Assembly: GCF_016008875.1 (NCBI RefSeq)
Contig: NZ_JADTQG010000007.1
Coordinates: forward strand, 124,001-188,000
Direction of reading: 5' to 3'
Length of the DNA: 64,000 nt
Source of the DNA: Ectopseudomonas mendocina
GTDB lineage: Bacteria; Pseudomonadota; Gammaproteobacteria; Pseudomonadales; Pseudomonadaceae
The translations under genes were made by a program, and so were the position numbers. The notes under the pieces are model-generated. The model had not been told where the DNA came from, did not search any database, and saw only the letters and a program-made list of their open reading frames with translations. Shown in pieces: positions 1 through 9,674 of this stretch (within the stretch, counting starts at the first letter, position 1; each line of letters begins with the position of its first letter).

Positions 1-2019
1 CCGGCGCAGCGCCTGAGCCCTGACCTGCTGGCTCGCGCCGCAGCTCGGGCCGGGCTGCAGGGTCGCCTGCTTCAGCGCGATCTCGCCAGCATTTCGCCGC
101 TCAACCTGCCGGTGCTGCTGCTGCTCAAGGACGGTCGCAGCGCCGTGCTGCGCCAATGGGGGCCGAAGCAGCAGGCGCAGATTCTGCCCTGCGAGACCGA
201 TGGCGGCGAACAGTGGGTCAGCCGCGAACAACTGGCCGCCGCGTACAGCGGCCAGGCCTTCTTCGCACGTCCGCGGCACGAGCTGGAAGAAGCCCGTACA
301 CCGCTGGTGCCGCGCATCGAGGCTTGGTTCCGTGACACCCTCAAACTGTCGCGCTGGCTCTACACCGATGCGGTGCTGGCCAGCCTGCTGATTAACCTGC
401 TGGGCCTGATGGTGCCGCTGTTCGTGATGCAGACCTACGACCGCGTCGTACCCAACCAGGCCACCTCGACGCTCTGGGTACTGGCCATCGGTCTTTTTAT
501 CGGCACCGGCTTCGAGTTGCTGCTCAAGGTGCTACGGGCGCATCTGCTGGATACCGCCGGCAAAAAGACCGATGTGGTGCTTTCGGCTACCCTGTTCGAG
601 CGCATCACCGGCATGTCAATGAAGGCGCGGCCGGCAACCATCGGCGGCTTTGCCCAGAGCATCCACGACTTCCAGGGGCTGCGCGATTTCCTCACTGCGG
701 TCACCCTGACCAGCCTGATCGACCTGCCCTTCTCCCTGCTGATGCTGCTGGTGATCGGCCTGATCGGCGGACCGCTGGTGGTCATCCCGGTGCTGGCCTT
801 TCCCATCACCATCCTTTTCGCCTGGATCATCCAGGTGCGCCTGCGCGACACCGTGCAGAAGAGCCTGCAACTCGGCGCACAACGTCAGGCGCTGCTGATC
901 GAAACGCTCGGCGGGCTGGAGATGCTCAAGGTCTGCGGTGCCGAGAGCGAACGCCAGCATCAGTGGGAACAGACCCATGGCGCCCTCACTCGCCTGGACG
1001 GCCATGCCAAGTTCCTTGCCTCGCTGGCCACCAACGGCACCCTGTTCCTCCAGCAGTTCGCCGGCATGGCCACCATCGTTTCCGGGGTGTACCTGATCAT
1101 CGCCGGCAACCTCAGCGTTGGTGCGCTGGTGGCCTGCTACATGCTCGGCAGCCGGATTCTCGCGCCGCTGGGACAGATCGCCGGCTTGATCACCCGCTAC
1201 CAGCAGGCGCGCCTGACCATGACCAGTACCGACGCGCTGATGGCCCTGCCCCAGGAGCGCCAGGACAAGCAGCGCCCGCTGGACCGCACCCAGCTCAAGG
1301 GGACGCTGGAGGTGCGCCAGATCAGCTTCACCTACCCTGGCCAGAGCGCGCCGGCGCTGAGCAACGTTAGCCTGCGCATGGCGGCTGGCGAGCGCCTCGG
1401 CATCATCGGCCGCAGCGGCTCGGGCAAGAGCACCCTGGCCCGCCTGCTGATGGCCTTCTACAGCGCCGATGAAGGCCAGATCCTGCTGGACAATCTCGAC
1501 CTGCGTCAGCTCGATGTGGCCGACCTGCGCCACCAGATCGGCTACGTTGCCCACGATCTGCCGCTGCTGGCCGGCAGCCTGCGCGACAACCTGACCCTGG
1601 GCGCGCGTTACATCAGCGATGCGCGCATGCTCGAAGTCGCCGAACTGACCGGCGTGGTCGACCTGGCGCGACAACATCCGCAGGGCTTCGACCGCCCGGT
1701 GGGCGAACGCGGCCAGCTGCTCTCCGGCGGTCAGCGCCAAGCCGTGCTGCTGGCCCGCGCACTGTTGCTCGACCCGCCGATTCTGGTGCTCGACGAGCCC
1801 ACCAGCGCCATGGACAACACCAGCGAAGACCAACTGCGTCAACGACTGCATAACTGGGTGCAGGGCAAAACCCTGATTCTCATCACCCACCGCGCCTCCA
1901 TGCTCAGCCTGGTCGACCGCCTGGCCGTTCTCGACAACGGCCGCATCGTGGCCGACGGGCCGAAGGAAGCCGTCATCGACGCCTTGCGCAAGGGCCGCGT
2001 TGGCCCGGCCAGCCTCTAG
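1..2019 (+). CDS. lapB: Type I secretion ABC transporter, LapB-like (5' end outside window)
   Basis: ATPase/permease of a type I secretion system, expected to export a large repeat adhesin in one step across both membranes. The reading frame is already open at base 1 and gives coding-looking residues before the first possible start (GTG at 112), so the true start lies upstream. The first ~110 codons belong to a peptidase-C39-like N-terminal region. The six-helix membrane domain follows, then the ATPase with Walker A GRSGSGKST (about 1408-1434), signature LSGGQRQ (about 1720-1740) and Walker B ILVLDEP (about 1780-1800). Whether the C39 domain keeps a catalytic cysteine cannot be seen. The HlyD-type partner starts 12 bases downstream, as in lapBC. 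The Lap assignment is by similarity to remembered LapB; a different RTX exporter is possible but less likely. Confidence 0.9.
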   Translation, partial: PAQRLSPDLLARAAARAGLQGRLLQRDLASISPLNLPVLLLLKDGRSAVLRQWGPKQQAQILPCETDGGEQWVSREQLAAAYSGQAFFARPRHELEEARTPLVPRIEAWFRDTLKLSRWLYTDAVLASLLINLLGLMVPLFVMQTYDRVVPNQATSTLWVLAIGLFIGTGFELLLKVLRAHLLDTAGKKTDVVLSATLFERITGMSMKARPATIGGFAQSIHDFQGLRDFLTAVTLTSLIDLPFSLLMLLVIGLIGGPLVVIPVLAFPITILFAWIIQVRLRDTVQKSLQLGAQRQALLIETLGGLEMLKVCGAESERQHQWEQTHGALTRLDGHAKFLASLATNGTLFLQQFAGMATIVSGVYLIIAGNLSVGALVACYMLGSRILAPLGQIAGLITRYQQARLTMTSTDALMALPQERQDKQRPLDRTQLKGTLEVRQISFTYPGQSAPALSNVSLRMAAGERLGIIGRSGSGKSTLARLLMAFYSADEGQILLDNLDLRQLDVADLRHQIGYVAHDLPLLAGSLRDNLTLGARYISDARMLEVAELTGVVDLARQHPQGFDRPVGERGQLLSGGQRQAVLLARALLLDPPILVLDEPTSAMDNTSEDQLRQRLHNWVQGKTLILITHRASMLSLVDRLAVLDNGRIVADGPKEAVIDALRKGRVGPASL

Positions 2020-2031
2020 GAGCGCCCTGCC

Positions 2032-3390
2032 ATGCAAGCCACACAGAGCCTCGGCAGTTACCTTGATGGCCTGCGCGAGAAACGCCAGGACACCGAATTC
2101 ATGCCGGAAGTGGAAGGCGCTATTCTCGAGGATTCGCCCTGGTTGAGCCGCGTCACGGTATGGGCAGTAAGCGCCTGCCTGCTGACCGCACTGGCCTGGG
2201 CCCACTTCGCCGTGCTGGAGGAAGTCACCACCGGCGAGGGCAAGGCCATTCCTTCGAGCAAAATCCAGGTGATCCAGAACCTGGAAGGCGGCATCGTCAG
2301 CGAAATCTTCGTTCGCGAAGGCCAGGTGGTGGACAAGGGCGACACGCTGCTGCGCCTGGATGACACACGTTTTCTGTCCAATCGTGGCGAAACCGAAGCT
2401 GATCGCCTGGCGCTGATGGCTCGTCTGGAGAGGCTAGGCGCCGAAGCCGAAGGGCGCGAACCCAGCCTGCCGGAAGAGGTCCTCCAGGGCGCACCGCAGT
2501 TGGCCGAAGACGAGCTGGCGCTTTACCGCTCGCGGCAACAGCGTTTGAAAAGCGAGCAGCGTACTCTTGGCGAGCAGTTGCGCCAGAAGGAGCAGGAGCT
2601 CGCCGAATTTCGCTCCAAGGCCCAGCAATATCGCTCCAGCCTGGGTCTGCTGCAGCAGGAACTGAACATGTCACAGCCCTTGGTGGCCTCGGGCGCGATT
2701 TCCCAGGTCGAAGTGCTGCGCCTGCGCCGCAGCCTGGTGGAGGTGCGTGGCTCGCTGGAAGCCACCAACCTGGCCATCCCTCGCGCTGAAGCAGCGATGA
2801 GCGAGATCAAGAGCAAGATGGACGAGTCCGAGCTGAGCTTCCGCTCCGATGCTTTCAAGGAACTCAACGAGGTGCGCACCGAACTGCAGAAGATCACCGC
2901 CACCCGTGTTGCCATTGAAGACAAAGTGACCCGCACCACCGTGACGTCACCCGTGCGCGGGGTGATCAAGCAGCTCAAGGTCAACACCATCGGCGGCGTG
3001 GTGCAGCCGGGCAGCGACATGGTCGAGATCGTGCCGCTGGACGACAGCCTGCTGATCGAAGCCAAGGTACGCCCGCAGGACGTGGCGTTCCTGCACCCCG
3101 GGCAGAAAGCGATGGTCAAGTTCACCGCCTACGACTACACCATCTATGGCGGGCTCAAGGCCAACCTGGAACTGATCAGCGCCGACACCATCACCGATGA
3201 GGAAGGCAACAGCTTCTACCTGATTCAGGTGCGCACGGACAAAAGCCATCTGGGCAGCGAGGAGAGCCCCCTGCTGATCATCCCCGGCATGGTCGCCACC
3301 GTGGACATCATCACTGGCGAGAAGAGCGTGCTGTCGTACTTGCTCAAGCCGGTGCTCAAGGCCCGCTCGGAGGCCATGCGCGAGCGCTGA
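2032..3390 (+). CDS. lapC: Type I secretion membrane fusion protein, LapC/HlyD family
   Basis: Periplasmic adaptor that links the inner-membrane ABC exporter to a TolC-like outer membrane channel. The 452-residue protein has a short cytoplasmic N-terminus and one membrane helix (about residues 42-62, VTVWAVSACLLTALAWAHFA). A lipoyl-type half motif follows (IQNLEGGIVSEIFVREGQVV), then a long coiled coil (about 110-290), the second lipoyl half around SPVRGVIKQLKVNTIGG, and a C-terminal beta domain. Length and order fit HlyD/LapC. It starts 12 bases after lapB with a GGAG-type ribosome site and is surely co-transcribed with it. No outer-membrane channel or adhesin gene follows, so those genes must be elsewhere. 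Confidence 0.92.
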   Translation: MQATQSLGSYLDGLREKRQDTEFMPEVEGAILEDSPWLSRVTVWAVSACLLTALAWAHFAVLEEVTTGEGKAIPSSKIQVIQNLEGGIVSEIFVREGQVVDKGDTLLRLDDTRFLSNRGETEADRLALMARLERLGAEAEGREPSLPEEVLQGAPQLAEDELALYRSRQQRLKSEQRTLGEQLRQKEQELAEFRSKAQQYRSSLGLLQQELNMSQPLVASGAISQVEVLRLRRSLVEVRGSLEATNLAIPRAEAAMSEIKSKMDESELSFRSDAFKELNEVRTELQKITATRVAIEDKVTRTTVTSPVRGVIKQLKVNTIGGVVQPGSDMVEIVPLDDSLLIEAKVRPQDVAFLHPGQKAMVKFTAYDYTIYGGLKANLELISADTITDEEGNSFYLIQVRTDKSHLGSEESPLLIIPGMVATVDIITGEKSVLSYLLKPVLKARSEAMRER

Positions 3391-3410
3391 ATACATGCCG
3401 TACATTCTGC

Positions 3411-3481
3411 GTAACCCGGATGAAATCCGGGATTGAATCGTCGAAACGTAGAACTTCCCCGGATTGCATCCGGGCTACGCG
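3411..3481. repeat. Inverted pair of palindromic repeats, GTAGCCCGGATG family
   Basis: Copy GTAACCCGGATGAAATCCGGG begins at 3411, and an opposite-facing copy ends with CCCGGATTGCATCCGGGCTAC near 3479. Each is itself a palindrome, and the pair forms a larger hairpin between two convergent genes. The same family recurs near 4185-4236, 12784-12807 and 18101-18162. It is probably a REP-like element and may stabilise or terminate the lapC transcript. Confidence 0.75.
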
Positions 3482-3557
3482 ACATCGCCGAATGCGCCAT
3501 ATGTCACGAGCCCGAACCCTAGCATTCATCAAAAGCTGGGGCGCCGTGCGCACCGCA

Positions 3558-4151
3558 TCAGCGCTGGTGATTGCGTATGAAGACCTCTTCTCCCATCGCC
3601 GCGATCTGCCCCTCGATCAACGCATCGAAGGGTCTGAGCAATGCAGCGAAACCCTGAGGTGCCTCGAGCGTATCCAATGCCGCGGCAATCGCTTCGATGG
3701 TCGACAGCGCACCCTCCTGCGGCGCTTTGCGCAGCCGATAGCGTGACGGAGCGACGGTGCCCAGGCTGACGCGCGGCAATGCCGCTAACAGCGGGTTGAG
3801 GTGCAGCAGCTTGCGCGCCTTGCGCCATGTGCCATCGGGCACCACCAGCAGCAAGGGCTTCTCGTCAGGCGCATAAGCGCTCAGAGCGACAGCCTGTTCA
3901 CCGAGAAACAGCAGGCAGGCGCGATAGTCAGGCTGAGCGAGCAATTGCGGCAGATCATCGAATACCTCGCCGATGCGCAGCTCGGCATTGCGCAAGCCAA
4001 GCGCCGCCAGGCGCGCGGTATTCAGCGCATGGCCGACCTCACTCGGGTGCTGCAGGATGAGCACACGAGTACGGCTATCGAGATCGGGAATCAGCGGGCA
4101 GAGACAACGGCTGAGGGGGCGCTGACAACGGCAACAGGTCGGACGAGGCAT
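3558..4151 (-). CDS. tapT: DTW-domain tRNA-uridine aminocarboxypropyltransferase
   Basis: Likely transfers the 3-amino-3-carboxypropyl group of S-adenosylmethionine to a uridine in tRNA (acp3U47 in the E. coli TapT/YfiP family). The 197-residue protein has an N-terminal cysteine cluster (CCRCQRPLSRCLCP, residues 6-19) expected to bind zinc. The family's DxTW-type motif is in PDGTWRKARKLLHLN near residue 106. The start is the ATG at 4151, just before the cysteine cluster. It stands alone, convergent with lapC, with palindromic repeats on both sides. Family membership is firm; the exact modified position is taken from the E. coli enzyme. Confidence 0.85.
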   Translation of the reverse strand: MPRPTCCRCQRPLSRCLCPLIPDLDSRTRVLILQHPSEVGHALNTARLAALGLRNAELRIGEVFDDLPQLLAQPDYRACLLFLGEQAVALSAYAPDEKPLLLVVPDGTWRKARKLLHLNPLLAALPRVSLGTVAPSRYRLRKAPQEGALSTIEAIAAALDTLEAPQGFAALLRPFDALIEGQIAAMGEEVFIRNHQR

Positions 4152-4184
4152 GCGTCGCAGTTTGCCAGAATACCCCCGCGCTCG

Positions 4185-4236
4185 CGTAGCCCGGATGCAA
4201 TCCGGGAATGATTCGAAGTTCCCGGACGCATCCGCG
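4185..4236. repeat. Palindromic repeat pair, GTAGCCCGGATG family
   Basis: CGTAGCCCGGATGCAATCCG starts at 4185, and a decayed opposite copy (TTCCCGGACGCATCCGCG) lies at 4219-4236. The pair sits between the starts of tapT and the end of the taxis receptor gene and is the same family as the pair at 3411-3481. Confidence 0.7.
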
Positions 4237-4244
4237 TTGCGCGG

Positions 4245-5810
4245 TCAGCGATTGAAGCGCTCAGCCAGACTGTGCAGATAATCGGCCATCTCTTCCAGCT
4301 CTCGGCTGATGGCCACGCCCTGATGCGCCTGACCGGCGCTGTGATCGGAAAGCTGGGCGATGCGGGTGATCTGCCGGCTGATATCCTCGGCCACGTGACT
4401 CTGCTCTTCGGACGCGGCCGCCATCTGCTGGCTCATGCCGGTGATGCGCGTCACCGCCGAACTGATGCCCTCCAGCGCATCGCGCACTGACTCCACGCTT
4501 TGCACGCTGCCGCGGGAAATTTCCTCGCCCCTACCCGCGGTCACCACCGCACGCTCGGCCCCGGCACGCAGGTCGGAGATGATCTGGTGGATCTGCTCGG
4601 TGGACTGGCGCGTGCGCGAGGCCAGCGAACGCACCTCATCGGCCACCACCGCGAAGCCACGGCCCTGCTCGCCCGCCCGCGCCGCCTCGATGGCGGCATT
4701 GAGCGCCAGCAGATTGGTCTGCTCGGCGATCGATGTAATCACATCGGCCACGCTGCCGATGGACTGGGTGGAGTTGGCCAGCTCGTTGACCGCCTGGCCA
4801 ATGTCGTTGACGGCCTTGGCCATCTGCCGCATGGAGTCGAGACTGCCGACCGCCAGGTCGCGCCCATCACGCGCCAGGCGATCGGCTTCCTCGGCAGCGT
4901 GCGAGGTGTTCTGGACGTTGTGCGCGACCTCCTGAATGGTCGCGGCCATCTGGTTGATGGCCGTTGCCGACTGGTCGGTCTCGGCACGTTGCTGGTCGAG
5001 AAGCTCGGAGCTCGAACGCGACAACTCGGCGGATTGCGATGCACGTTTCTTGACGCCCTCGCCGGCGTCTTCCAATCGCGTCAGCGCCGTCTGCAAACGC
5101 GCTTCCTCGCTGATCATCGCCATGTCCAGCAGCGCCTGGGCGCCGCGATTGTCGCTGTACGTCAACGCCACCAGACCGCTGGTGAAGGCTTTCGGATGTT
5201 CGGCGAGGGTCCGGCGAATGAGCTGCCGCTTGCTATGAAGCTGGTAGGAGCCCAGAGCGAACAGGGTCAGGATTATGAAGGCCATCAGTGGCCAGCCCGA
5301 GATCACCCAGTGCGCCGCGACGATCAGTAATGACGCGACGATCAGCGGCCACGAACGCACCAGATCGTAAGTCCAGTACTCGAGCTTCGGCACCGGCGGC
5401 TTGCCGGCACGCAGGCGAGCGTACAGCAGCTCGGCACGACGCTTCTGCGCCTCTGTCGGTAATGAACGCACCGACTCGTATCCGGCAATCCGGCCGTTCT
5501 CATAGATCGGCGTGACGTACGCGCTGACCCAGTAGAAGTCGCCATTCTTCGAGCGATTCTTGACGATCCCCATCCACGGCTTGCCCTGCTTGATCGTGTC
5601 CCACATATGGCCGAATACCGCTGGCGGCATGTCCGGGTGTCGCACGAGGTTATGCGGCTGGCCGATCAACTCCTCACGCGTGAAGCCGCTGATCTCGACG
5701 AAGGCGTCGTTGCAATAGGTGATCTTGCTGTTGAGGTCGGTGGTGGAAATCAAACGGTCTTCCGCGGGGAAGGTTCTTTCCCGCTGAGTCACGGGCAGGT
5801 TCTGGCGCAT
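4245..5810 (-). CDS. aer: Aer-type aerotaxis/energy-taxis receptor
   Basis: Chemoreceptor that senses redox state or oxygen through a PAS domain and signals to CheA/CheW. The 521-residue length equals that of Pseudomonas Aer as I recall it. The N-terminal PAS domain spans about residues 15-115, with the family's [12 protein letters not shown] and [11 protein letters not shown] segments that form the FAD pocket. A hydrophobic hairpin (about 153-187) anchors it to the inner membrane. The C-terminal signalling domain contains the hairpin tip [19 protein letters not shown] followed by [12 protein letters not shown]. No periplasmic ligand domain is present, as expected for Aer. It is transcribed alone. 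Confidence 0.9.
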   Translation of the reverse strand: MRQNLPVTQRERTFPAEDRLISTTDLNSKITYCNDAFVEISGFTREELIGQPHNLVRHPDMPPAVFGHMWDTIKQGKPWMGIVKNRSKNGDFYWVSAYVTPIYENGRIAGYESVRSLPTEAQKRRAELLYARLRAGKPPVPKLEYWTYDLVRSWPLIVASLLIVAAHWVISGWPLMAFIILTLFALGSYQLHSKRQLIRRTLAEHPKAFTSGLVALTYSDNRGAQALLDMAMISEEARLQTALTRLEDAGEGVKKRASQSAELSRSSSELLDQQRAETDQSATAINQMAATIQEVAHNVQNTSHAAEEADRLARDGRDLAVGSLDSMRQMAKAVNDIGQAVNELANSTQSIGSVADVITSIAEQTNLLALNAAIEAARAGEQGRGFAVVADEVRSLASRTRQSTEQIHQIISDLRAGAERAVVTAGRGEEISRGSVQSVESVRDALEGISSAVTRITGMSQQMAAASEEQSHVAEDISRQITRIAQLSDHSAGQAHQGVAISRELEEMADYLHSLAERFNR

Positions 5811-5926
5811 CGAGGCTTCCCTGTTCGCATTAGAGTTGAGACAGACGTATGAATAAGTACTAGCACAGCCTAATAAGCGCGCCAGCGTTAGGCTGTACGC
5901 CTTTCGGAGAAGAAGGCGACCCTGTT

Positions 5927-6829
5927 TCAGTTCTGATTCAGCTGCGTCTTGAGCAAATCTCGGAACGTCTGGATCATAGGCTCACGCGAGCGGCCACGAC
6001 GCAGGATCAGGGAGAACGGTGCCTGGTAGCCGAACGTCGTGGGCAGCAGTACCTTGAGGCGCTGTTGCTCGGTCCACGGGTGCGCGTAGTGCTCTGGCAA
6101 GTAACCGATATAAGCGCCGGAGAGCACCAGAATCAGTTGCGCCTCCATCGACTCCACGGTGGCCGCACTGTGCTTGAATCCATGACGAGCAAGCTCCGCC
6201 TGGCTCCAGTAGCCGCGGCCGACCATACGTTGCTGGGTGATCACTTCTGCGGGGATACGGCGCTGCTCGAACAATGAATGCCGCTCGCTGCAGTAGAGCC
6301 AGTGCTGCTCGCGGTACAAAGGCTGATAGACCAGGCCGGTCATTCGCGTGGAAAAAGCGCCGATGGCCAGATCCAGACGGTTGTCCAGCACCGCCAGTTG
6401 CAGCTCGTACGGGCTCATTACCGACAGATGCAGATGCACGCCGGGGTGTTCCTGACTATACGCACCGATCACGTCAGCCAGCGGCAGTGCCGGATCGCTG
6501 ACGGTCGAGTCCAGCACACCCAGGTTGAGCGTGCCTCGCAGCTCGCCTTTGAGCGCCGCGGAGTAGCGTTCGAAATCCTCCAGCTCGCTCAGCAGGCGCA
6601 GGGTTTCCTGGTGGAAGAGTTCACCCTTGCTGGTCAGGCTGAAGCCGCCACGGCCGCGATGGCAAAGCACGATGCCGAGCTGGCTTTCCAGCTGACTCAT
6701 GTAGGTGCTGATGGCTGAAGTGGACAGGTTCAGCTCCTGCTGCGCAGCGGCAAAGCCCTGGTGGCGCACCACACAGGCAAAGACGCGAAGCAGTTTGAGA
6801 TCGGGTAGTGAAGAGGAATGAGTCAGCAT
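5927..6829 (-). CDS. LysR-type transcriptional regulator, candidate GbuR
   Basis: DNA-binding regulator of about 300 residues. The N-terminal winged helix-turn-helix is clear ([20 protein letters not shown] then [17 protein letters not shown]), followed by an effector-binding domain from about residue 90. The open frame extends 30 codons further, but that would overlap the upstream EAL gene and gives no LysR-like sequence. I therefore start at the ATG at 6829 (MLTHSS), which leaves a 16-base gap. In P. aeruginosa a LysR protein, GbuR, controls gbuA, and here gbuA lies two genes away. That link is inferred from location. It may be co-transcribed with the EAL gene. Confidence 0.85.
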   Translation of the reverse strand: MLTHSSSLPDLKLLRVFACVVRHQGFAAAQQELNLSTSAISTYMSQLESQLGIVLCHRGRGGFSLTSKGELFHQETLRLLSELEDFERYSAALKGELRGTLNLGVLDSTVSDPALPLADVIGAYSQEHPGVHLHLSVMSPYELQLAVLDNRLDLAIGAFSTRMTGLVYQPLYREQHWLYCSERHSLFEQRRIPAEVITQQRMVGRGYWSQAELARHGFKHSAATVESMEAQLILVLSGAYIGYLPEHYAHPWTEQQRLKVLLPTTFGYQAPFSLILRRGRSREPMIQTFRDLLKTQLNQN

Positions 6830-6845
6830 GCTGAGCAGTCTAGAG

Positions 6846-8402
6846 TTATGACGGATTGGTTGCAGCCAGGTCAGAACACGCACGAGAGAGAAACTCGCTG
6901 GCAGGAAGCGGCCGGCCAATCAGGTAACCCTGGAGATAATCGACCTTCCGGTCGGCCAGGTAACGAAGCTGCTGTTCATCCTCCACCCCTTCGGCGATCA
7001 CCTCCAGTTCCAGCTTGGCACACAGCTCGATCACGCTATCTAGAATGTGCAACGACAGCGCATCCTTGCCGATCATGGCAACGAAACTCTGGTCGATCTT
7101 CAGATAGTCCACCTTGAGCTTGTGCAGGTAACTCAGACTGGAGTGACCAGTGCCGAAGTCGTCCAGGGCGATCTTCACGCCCATCTCGTGCAAGTCGGCG
7201 AACAACTGATCGGTGAAGGTGTCCGGCTCCAGCAGTTCGCGTTCGGTCAGTTCCAGCGTCAGCACCACCTGACCCGGTACGAAGGCTTGCAGAAAGCTCC
7301 GGCAGTCCTCGACCAGTTCGCGGCTACGGCAATGTACGGCTGCGATGTTGATGCCGATGTGAAACCCGCCGCCGAGTCGATCTGCCACCGGCGCCAGTAA
7401 CTCGGCCGTCTGCCGCATCAGCTCTCGAGTCATGGGCACAATCAGGCCGGAGCTTTCTGCCAACGGAATGAACAGATCCGGGCGCACCAGGCCCTCGCGC
7501 GGGTGCTGCCAGCGCATCAGCACCTCGGCGCCTGTCCACTGCTGCGAACCGCTGCGCACCAGCGGCTGGAAATAGGGAATGAATTCCCCGGTCTGCAGCG
7601 CACGGCGCAGTTCGATGCTGGGCGAGCTGGAGCGCGCCAGCAACCAGTGGCTGCCAACGCCGGCCAGCGCACCCAGCAGCCCCAGCAACACGAACAACAC
7701 CGGATATTGCGCGCCCATGTAGCGCAGCCGCGCGCCTCCGGGAAACGCCGCACGCACCTGATAGGGATAGCGCGCAGAAACCAGCGTGACCTGAGCCAAG
7801 GGGTATTCGGGCAGGCGCCCCGCTCGCACCAGCCCGCTGCGCGGCATCCACTGCTCACCCACCAGCAATTGCATGAAGGCCCCGCGATCCACCGACTGCA
7901 ACACGTTGGCCAGGTAACGTCCGTCTATCGCCACCAGCGCGCCGCGCTCGCCCATGACGTCGCGATAAACCAGCAATGAATGATTCGGGGTGACCGGGTT
8001 GCCCGCCAGCAGCCGCAGCCGACCGGCTACGTAGGTGGCGGAGTCGATCTGCTCCTCGAATGCGCCGAACAGCGATGAGCAGTACAGCCGACCGTTATCC
8101 GTCAGGTTGACGGAGCGCACGAAGGGCACGGTGGCAACCTGTTCGCGTAGCACCAGTTCGACCTCTTCGCAGGGTCTGCCAACCTGCGGCAATACTTCGC
8201 TGGCGGCCAAGCCAGCGTTGTCGAGCATCAGGTCGATCTGGCGCACGGCGTCGGCGGCGCTGGTGCGGCTGATATCACGCAGCACGATTCCGGCCTGCAC
8301 GTACAGAAATATCAGGCCGAGCACGATCGGCAGTATTCCTACCGTGAGAGACGCGCACAGCCGAAGGCGGAGACGATTGGCGCGGTAGGCGGTTAGCGGC
8401 AT
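6846..8402 (-). CDS. CSS-motif EAL-domain c-di-GMP phosphodiesterase
   Basis: Predicted membrane enzyme that hydrolyses cyclic-di-GMP. It has 518 residues: a membrane helix (about 15-37), a periplasmic domain with the CSS motif (YCSSLFG near residue 108, plus an upstream Cys near 78), a second helix (about 238-258), then an EAL domain. The signature reads AEVLMRW, so EVL replaces EAL. The other catalytic residues are present: the Asn of NIAAVH, LELTERE, DDFGTGHSSLSYL, KIDQSF, IAEGVED and QGYLIGRP. In this family periplasmic disulfide state controls activity. It is the first gene of a two-gene minus-strand unit with the LysR regulator and faces away from gbuA. Confidence 0.88.
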   Translation of the reverse strand: MPLTAYRANRLRLRLCASLTVGILPIVLGLIFLYVQAGIVLRDISRTSAADAVRQIDLMLDNAGLAASEVLPQVGRPCEEVELVLREQVATVPFVRSVNLTDNGRLYCSSLFGAFEEQIDSATYVAGRLRLLAGNPVTPNHSLLVYRDVMGERGALVAIDGRYLANVLQSVDRGAFMQLLVGEQWMPRSGLVRAGRLPEYPLAQVTLVSARYPYQVRAAFPGGARLRYMGAQYPVLFVLLGLLGALAGVGSHWLLARSSSPSIELRRALQTGEFIPYFQPLVRSGSQQWTGAEVLMRWQHPREGLVRPDLFIPLAESSGLIVPMTRELMRQTAELLAPVADRLGGGFHIGINIAAVHCRSRELVEDCRSFLQAFVPGQVVLTLELTERELLEPDTFTDQLFADLHEMGVKIALDDFGTGHSSLSYLHKLKVDYLKIDQSFVAMIGKDALSLHILDSVIELCAKLELEVIAEGVEDEQQLRYLADRKVDYLQGYLIGRPLPASEFLSRACSDLAATNPS

Positions 8403-8520
8403 CCGGGCTTCCTCGCCGTAAGTTCAGTATCAGACGCAACACACCCCACGCGCCGCTGCACTGAGGCTAACAGTTACCGGCGGCGCTCCGGAGTTGAGGT
8501 CGATCAGTCTAGTACCGAAC

Positions 8521-8548
8521 AGTTAGTTTAGAAATCTCTGAACTAAGT
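8521..8548. promoter_or_regulatory. Inverted repeat upstream of gbuA, candidate regulator site
   Basis: AGTTAGTTTAG (8521-8531) faces CTGAACTAAGT (8538-8548), matching at 9 of 11 positions around a 6-base spacer. It lies in the AT-rich 235-base space between the divergent EAL gene and gbuA, about 90 bases before the gbuA start. Such a site would suit a LysR-type regulator. The function is inferred. Confidence 0.4.
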
Positions 8549-8637
8549 TTTTGCCTGAACCGATTTTTCCTGATGAACAGCTGACCAAGAATCCGCGGCA
8601 ACGATTCCTACAAACACAACAACCGTGAGGCCCTCCC

Positions 8638-9597
8638 ATGGACAACGCTTTTCATCAGCCCCTGGGCGGCAACGAAATGCCCCGCTTCGGCGGCATCGCC
8701 ACCATGATGCGCCTGCCCCATATCCAGACTCCCGAGGAAAAACGCCAGCTCGATGCCGCCTTCGTCGGCGTGCCGCTGGACATCGGCACCTCGCTGCGCT
8801 CCGGCACCCGCTTCGGCCCGCGCGAGATTCGCGCCCAGTCGGTGATGATCCGCCCGTACAACATGGCCACCGGCGCCGCCCCCTTCGACTCGCTGAACGT
8901 GGCCGATATCGGCGACGTGGCGATCAACACCTTCAACCTGCTCGACGCCGTGCGCATCATCGAAGAGGCCTACGACGAGATCGTCGAACTCGATATCAAG
9001 CCGCTGACCCTGGGCGGCGACCACACCATCACCCTGCCAATCCTGCGCGCGCTGCATAAGAAGTACGGCAAGATCGGCCTGGTGCACGTCGATGCCCACG
9101 CCGATGTGAACGACCACATGTTCGGCGAGAAGATTGCCCACGGCACCACCTTCCGACGCGCCCAGGAAGAAGGCCTGCTGGACAGCCAGCGCGTGGTGCA
9201 GATCGGCCTGCGCGCTCAGGGCTACACCGCCGAGGACTTTAACTGGAGCCGCAAGCAGGGCTTTCGCGTGGTGCAGGCCGAGGAATGCTGGCACCAGTCG
9301 CTGGCGCCATTGATGGCCGAAGTGCGCGAAAAGGTCGGCGGCGGCCCGGTCTACCTGTCGTTCGACATCGACGGCATTGACCCGGCCTGGGCGCCCGGCA
9401 CCGGCACCCCGGAAATCGGCGGCCTGACCACCATCCAGGCCATGGAGATCATCCGCGGTTGCCAGGGCCTGGACCTGATCGGCGGCGACCTGGTGGAGGT
9501 CTCGCCGCCCTACGACACCACGGGCAACACCTCGCTGCTCGGTGCCAACCTGCTCTACGAAATGCTCTGCGTGCTGCCGGGGGTTCAGCGCCGCTGA
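8638..9597 (+). CDS. gbuA: Guanidinobutyrase (ureohydrolase/agmatinase family)
   Basis: Hydrolyses 4-guanidinobutyrate to 4-aminobutyrate and urea. The 319-residue protein matches the remembered P. aeruginosa GbuA nearly throughout, including NEMPRFGGIATMMRLPH at the N-terminus. The binuclear manganese ligands of the ureohydrolase family are visible: GGDHTIT (near residue 125), VDAHADVND (near 150) and SFDIDGIDP (near 240). Strong similarity favours guanidinobutyrate over agmatine, though related proteins take 3-guanidinopropionate. The ATG at 8638 follows a GTGAGG ribosome site. A YjiH-like membrane protein and a ThDP decarboxylase follow on the same strand, which suggests an operon for guanidino compounds. 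Confidence 0.93.
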   Translation: MDNAFHQPLGGNEMPRFGGIATMMRLPHIQTPEEKRQLDAAFVGVPLDIGTSLRSGTRFGPREIRAQSVMIRPYNMATGAAPFDSLNVADIGDVAINTFNLLDAVRIIEEAYDEIVELDIKPLTLGGDHTITLPILRALHKKYGKIGLVHVDAHADVNDHMFGEKIAHGTTFRRAQEEGLLDSQRVVQIGLRAQGYTAEDFNWSRKQGFRVVQAEECWHQSLAPLMAEVREKVGGGPVYLSFDIDGIDPAWAPGTGTPEIGGLTTIQAMEIIRGCQGLDLIGGDLVEVSPPYDTTGNTSLLGANLLYEMLCVLPGVQRR

Positions 9598-9674
9598 CCC
9601 ACGGCTTTTTATACCCGCACGGGTGTCCATAGCGGCACCCGGCACGTTCATACAACAAGAAATAGGGTGCCCTG

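Noticed and set aside
616..2205. Long minus-strand frame opposite the LapB gene
   Set aside because: High GC makes antisense frames long. It has no start site or domain, and the plus frame matches a known ABC transporter throughout.
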